This document shows positions 5,111-5,820 of a DNA stretch of 5,820 nucleotides, in pieces (position 1 is the stretch's first letter; the number at the start of each line of letters is the position of its first letter). The stretch lies in contig CAILWD010000273.1 in the NCBI GenBank assembly GCA_903837815.1, positions 1 to 5,820 of the forward strand, written 5' to 3'. A program made the translations under genes and the position numbers. The notes beneath the pieces are model-generated. The model was not told the DNA's origin. It saw only the letters and a list, made by a program, of their open reading frames with translations, and did not search any database. Source of the DNA: an uncultured Chloroflexota bacterium (GTDB taxonomy: Bacteria; Chloroflexota; Anaerolineae; Anaerolineales; Villigracilaceae).

Positions 5111-5820
5111 ATGATTAACGGAATTTCACGCCGCGATTTTTTGAAACTCTCCGCCGCCGGCGCCCTCGGATTTGTTCTCCCCGATTTGGGTTTGGACCGC
5201 GTTTTGGCTGCCCCGCCTGCCTCGCATGGTCGCACCATCTGGAGCGGGATTCCGCTCTACGACGCGCCGTCGTTCAACGCGAATAAACTTTTCCTCTTCG
5301 GCGTGGACCAGGTGCTGGAGATCAAATCCGAAATCGAAGGCGAGGAAGGCAATCCCTTCAACAAAGCCTGGTACCAGGTCGAAGACGGGTACATCTATTC
5401 GGGCTGGCTCCAACCCGTCGAGACCCAATTGCACAAGCCGGTGTATCAAATCTCTGCCGCCGGGCAACTGGGCCAGATTACCGTGCCGGTCAGCGAGACC
5501 CGCCTCATTCCGCAAACGCTTGGAAGGAAAGGCTATCGCCTCTACTACGGAAGCGTCCATTGGGTGATGAAAACCGTCGTCACACGTGAAGAAAAAAGCG
5601 TCTGGTACGAGGTCTTCGATAACGAGAAAGACCTGACCGTCTACGTCCCCAGCCGCAACATGCGAATCATCCCCGACGAAGAATTGACACAGATTTCCCC
5701 GGATGTCCCTGAATCCGAGAAACTCATTCACGTGGATTTGTCCACGCAGATGATGACCGCCTTCGAAGGCGACAAGATGGTCTTCTCATCGCGCTGCTCC
5801 AGCGGCGGCAAGGGGACGCG
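5111..5820 (+). CDS. Tat-exported protein of the L,D-transpeptidase (YkuD) type, 3' end outside the window
   Basis: The first 236 codons are visible and the frame is open to the edge. The twin-arginine signal ISRRDFLKLSA (residues 5-15) is followed by a hydrophobic run and a possible cleavage site near VLAAPPA (31-37). Two SH3b-like modules follow, with AWYQVEDGYIYSGWLQPVE (86-104) and SVWYEVFDN (163-171). The beginning of a YkuD domain is seen near 204 (KLIHVDLSTQMMTAFEGD) and reaches SSGGKGT at the edge. The order and spacing match the preceding gene closely, including the pre-domain motif S-DVP--EK (195-204 here, 194-202 there), so the two are tandem paralogues. The catalytic His and Cys are beyond the edge, so activity cannot be judged. 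AAGGA at 5091-5095 is 15 bases from the ATG, too far for an ideal ribosome site. The 33-base gap suggests an operon with the previous gene. Confidence 0.85.
   Translation, partial: MINGISRRDFLKLSAAGALGFVLPDLGLDRVLAAPPASHGRTIWSGIPLYDAPSFNANKLFLFGVDQVLEIKSEIEGEEGNPFNKAWYQVEDGYIYSGWLQPVETQLHKPVYQISAAGQLGQITVPVSETRLIPQTLGRKGYRLYYGSVHWVMKTVVTREEKSVWYEVFDNEKDLTVYVPSRNMRIIPDEELTQISPDVPESEKLIHVDLSTQMMTAFEGDKMVFSSRCSSGGKGT

Noticed and set aside
5104..5115. -10-like TATAGA or TATGAT at the start of the last gene
   Set aside because: It overlaps or touches the start codon, so it could not serve that gene, and the 33-base gap to the previous gene favours co-transcription.

Overview
The window reads as an envelope-biogenesis locus from a bacterium of moderate-to-high GC content. 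The closest match I can suggest is Chloroflexota, probably the Anaerolineae lineage. This rests on my memory of similar amidase and helical-repeat/YkuD proteins in that group, not on any marker gene, so the taxonomy is an inference.

Layout. Positions 1-287 (minus strand) hold the 5' end of a PLP-dependent alpha-oxoamine synthase gene that runs off the left edge. A 256-bp divergent intergenic region follows. Then comes a plus-strand SAM-dependent methyltransferase (544-1164). The rest is five consecutive plus-strand cell-wall genes: an Amidase_3-type N-acetylmuramoyl-L-alanine amidase (1234-2046); a membrane-anchored YkuD protein (2043-2771) overlapping it by ATGA; a second YkuD protein with a cytoplasmic helical-repeat N-terminus, one membrane segment and a long Pro/Thr linker (2835-3959); and two YkuD-lineage proteins with textbook twin-arginine signals and SH3-like repeats (4058-5077, and 5111 to the right edge). 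A 72-nt imperfect inverted repeat at 3971-4042 separates the membrane-anchored pair from the Tat-exported pair.

How the genes may work together. The amidase would cut stem peptides from glycan strands. The YkuD enzymes would form L,D-crosslinks or attach molecules to stem peptides outside the membrane. The four YkuD proteins look like two duplicated pairs using different export routes. The first of them carries SYGC in place of the usual SHGC active-site motif, so it may have altered chemistry or specificity. The methyltransferase and the oxoamine synthase have no evident link to the wall genes.

The most interesting features are the local expansion of YkuD enzymes over two export pathways, the SYGC variant coupled translationally to an amidase, and the inverted repeat. 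No RNA gene, CRISPR array, transposase or integrase was seen.
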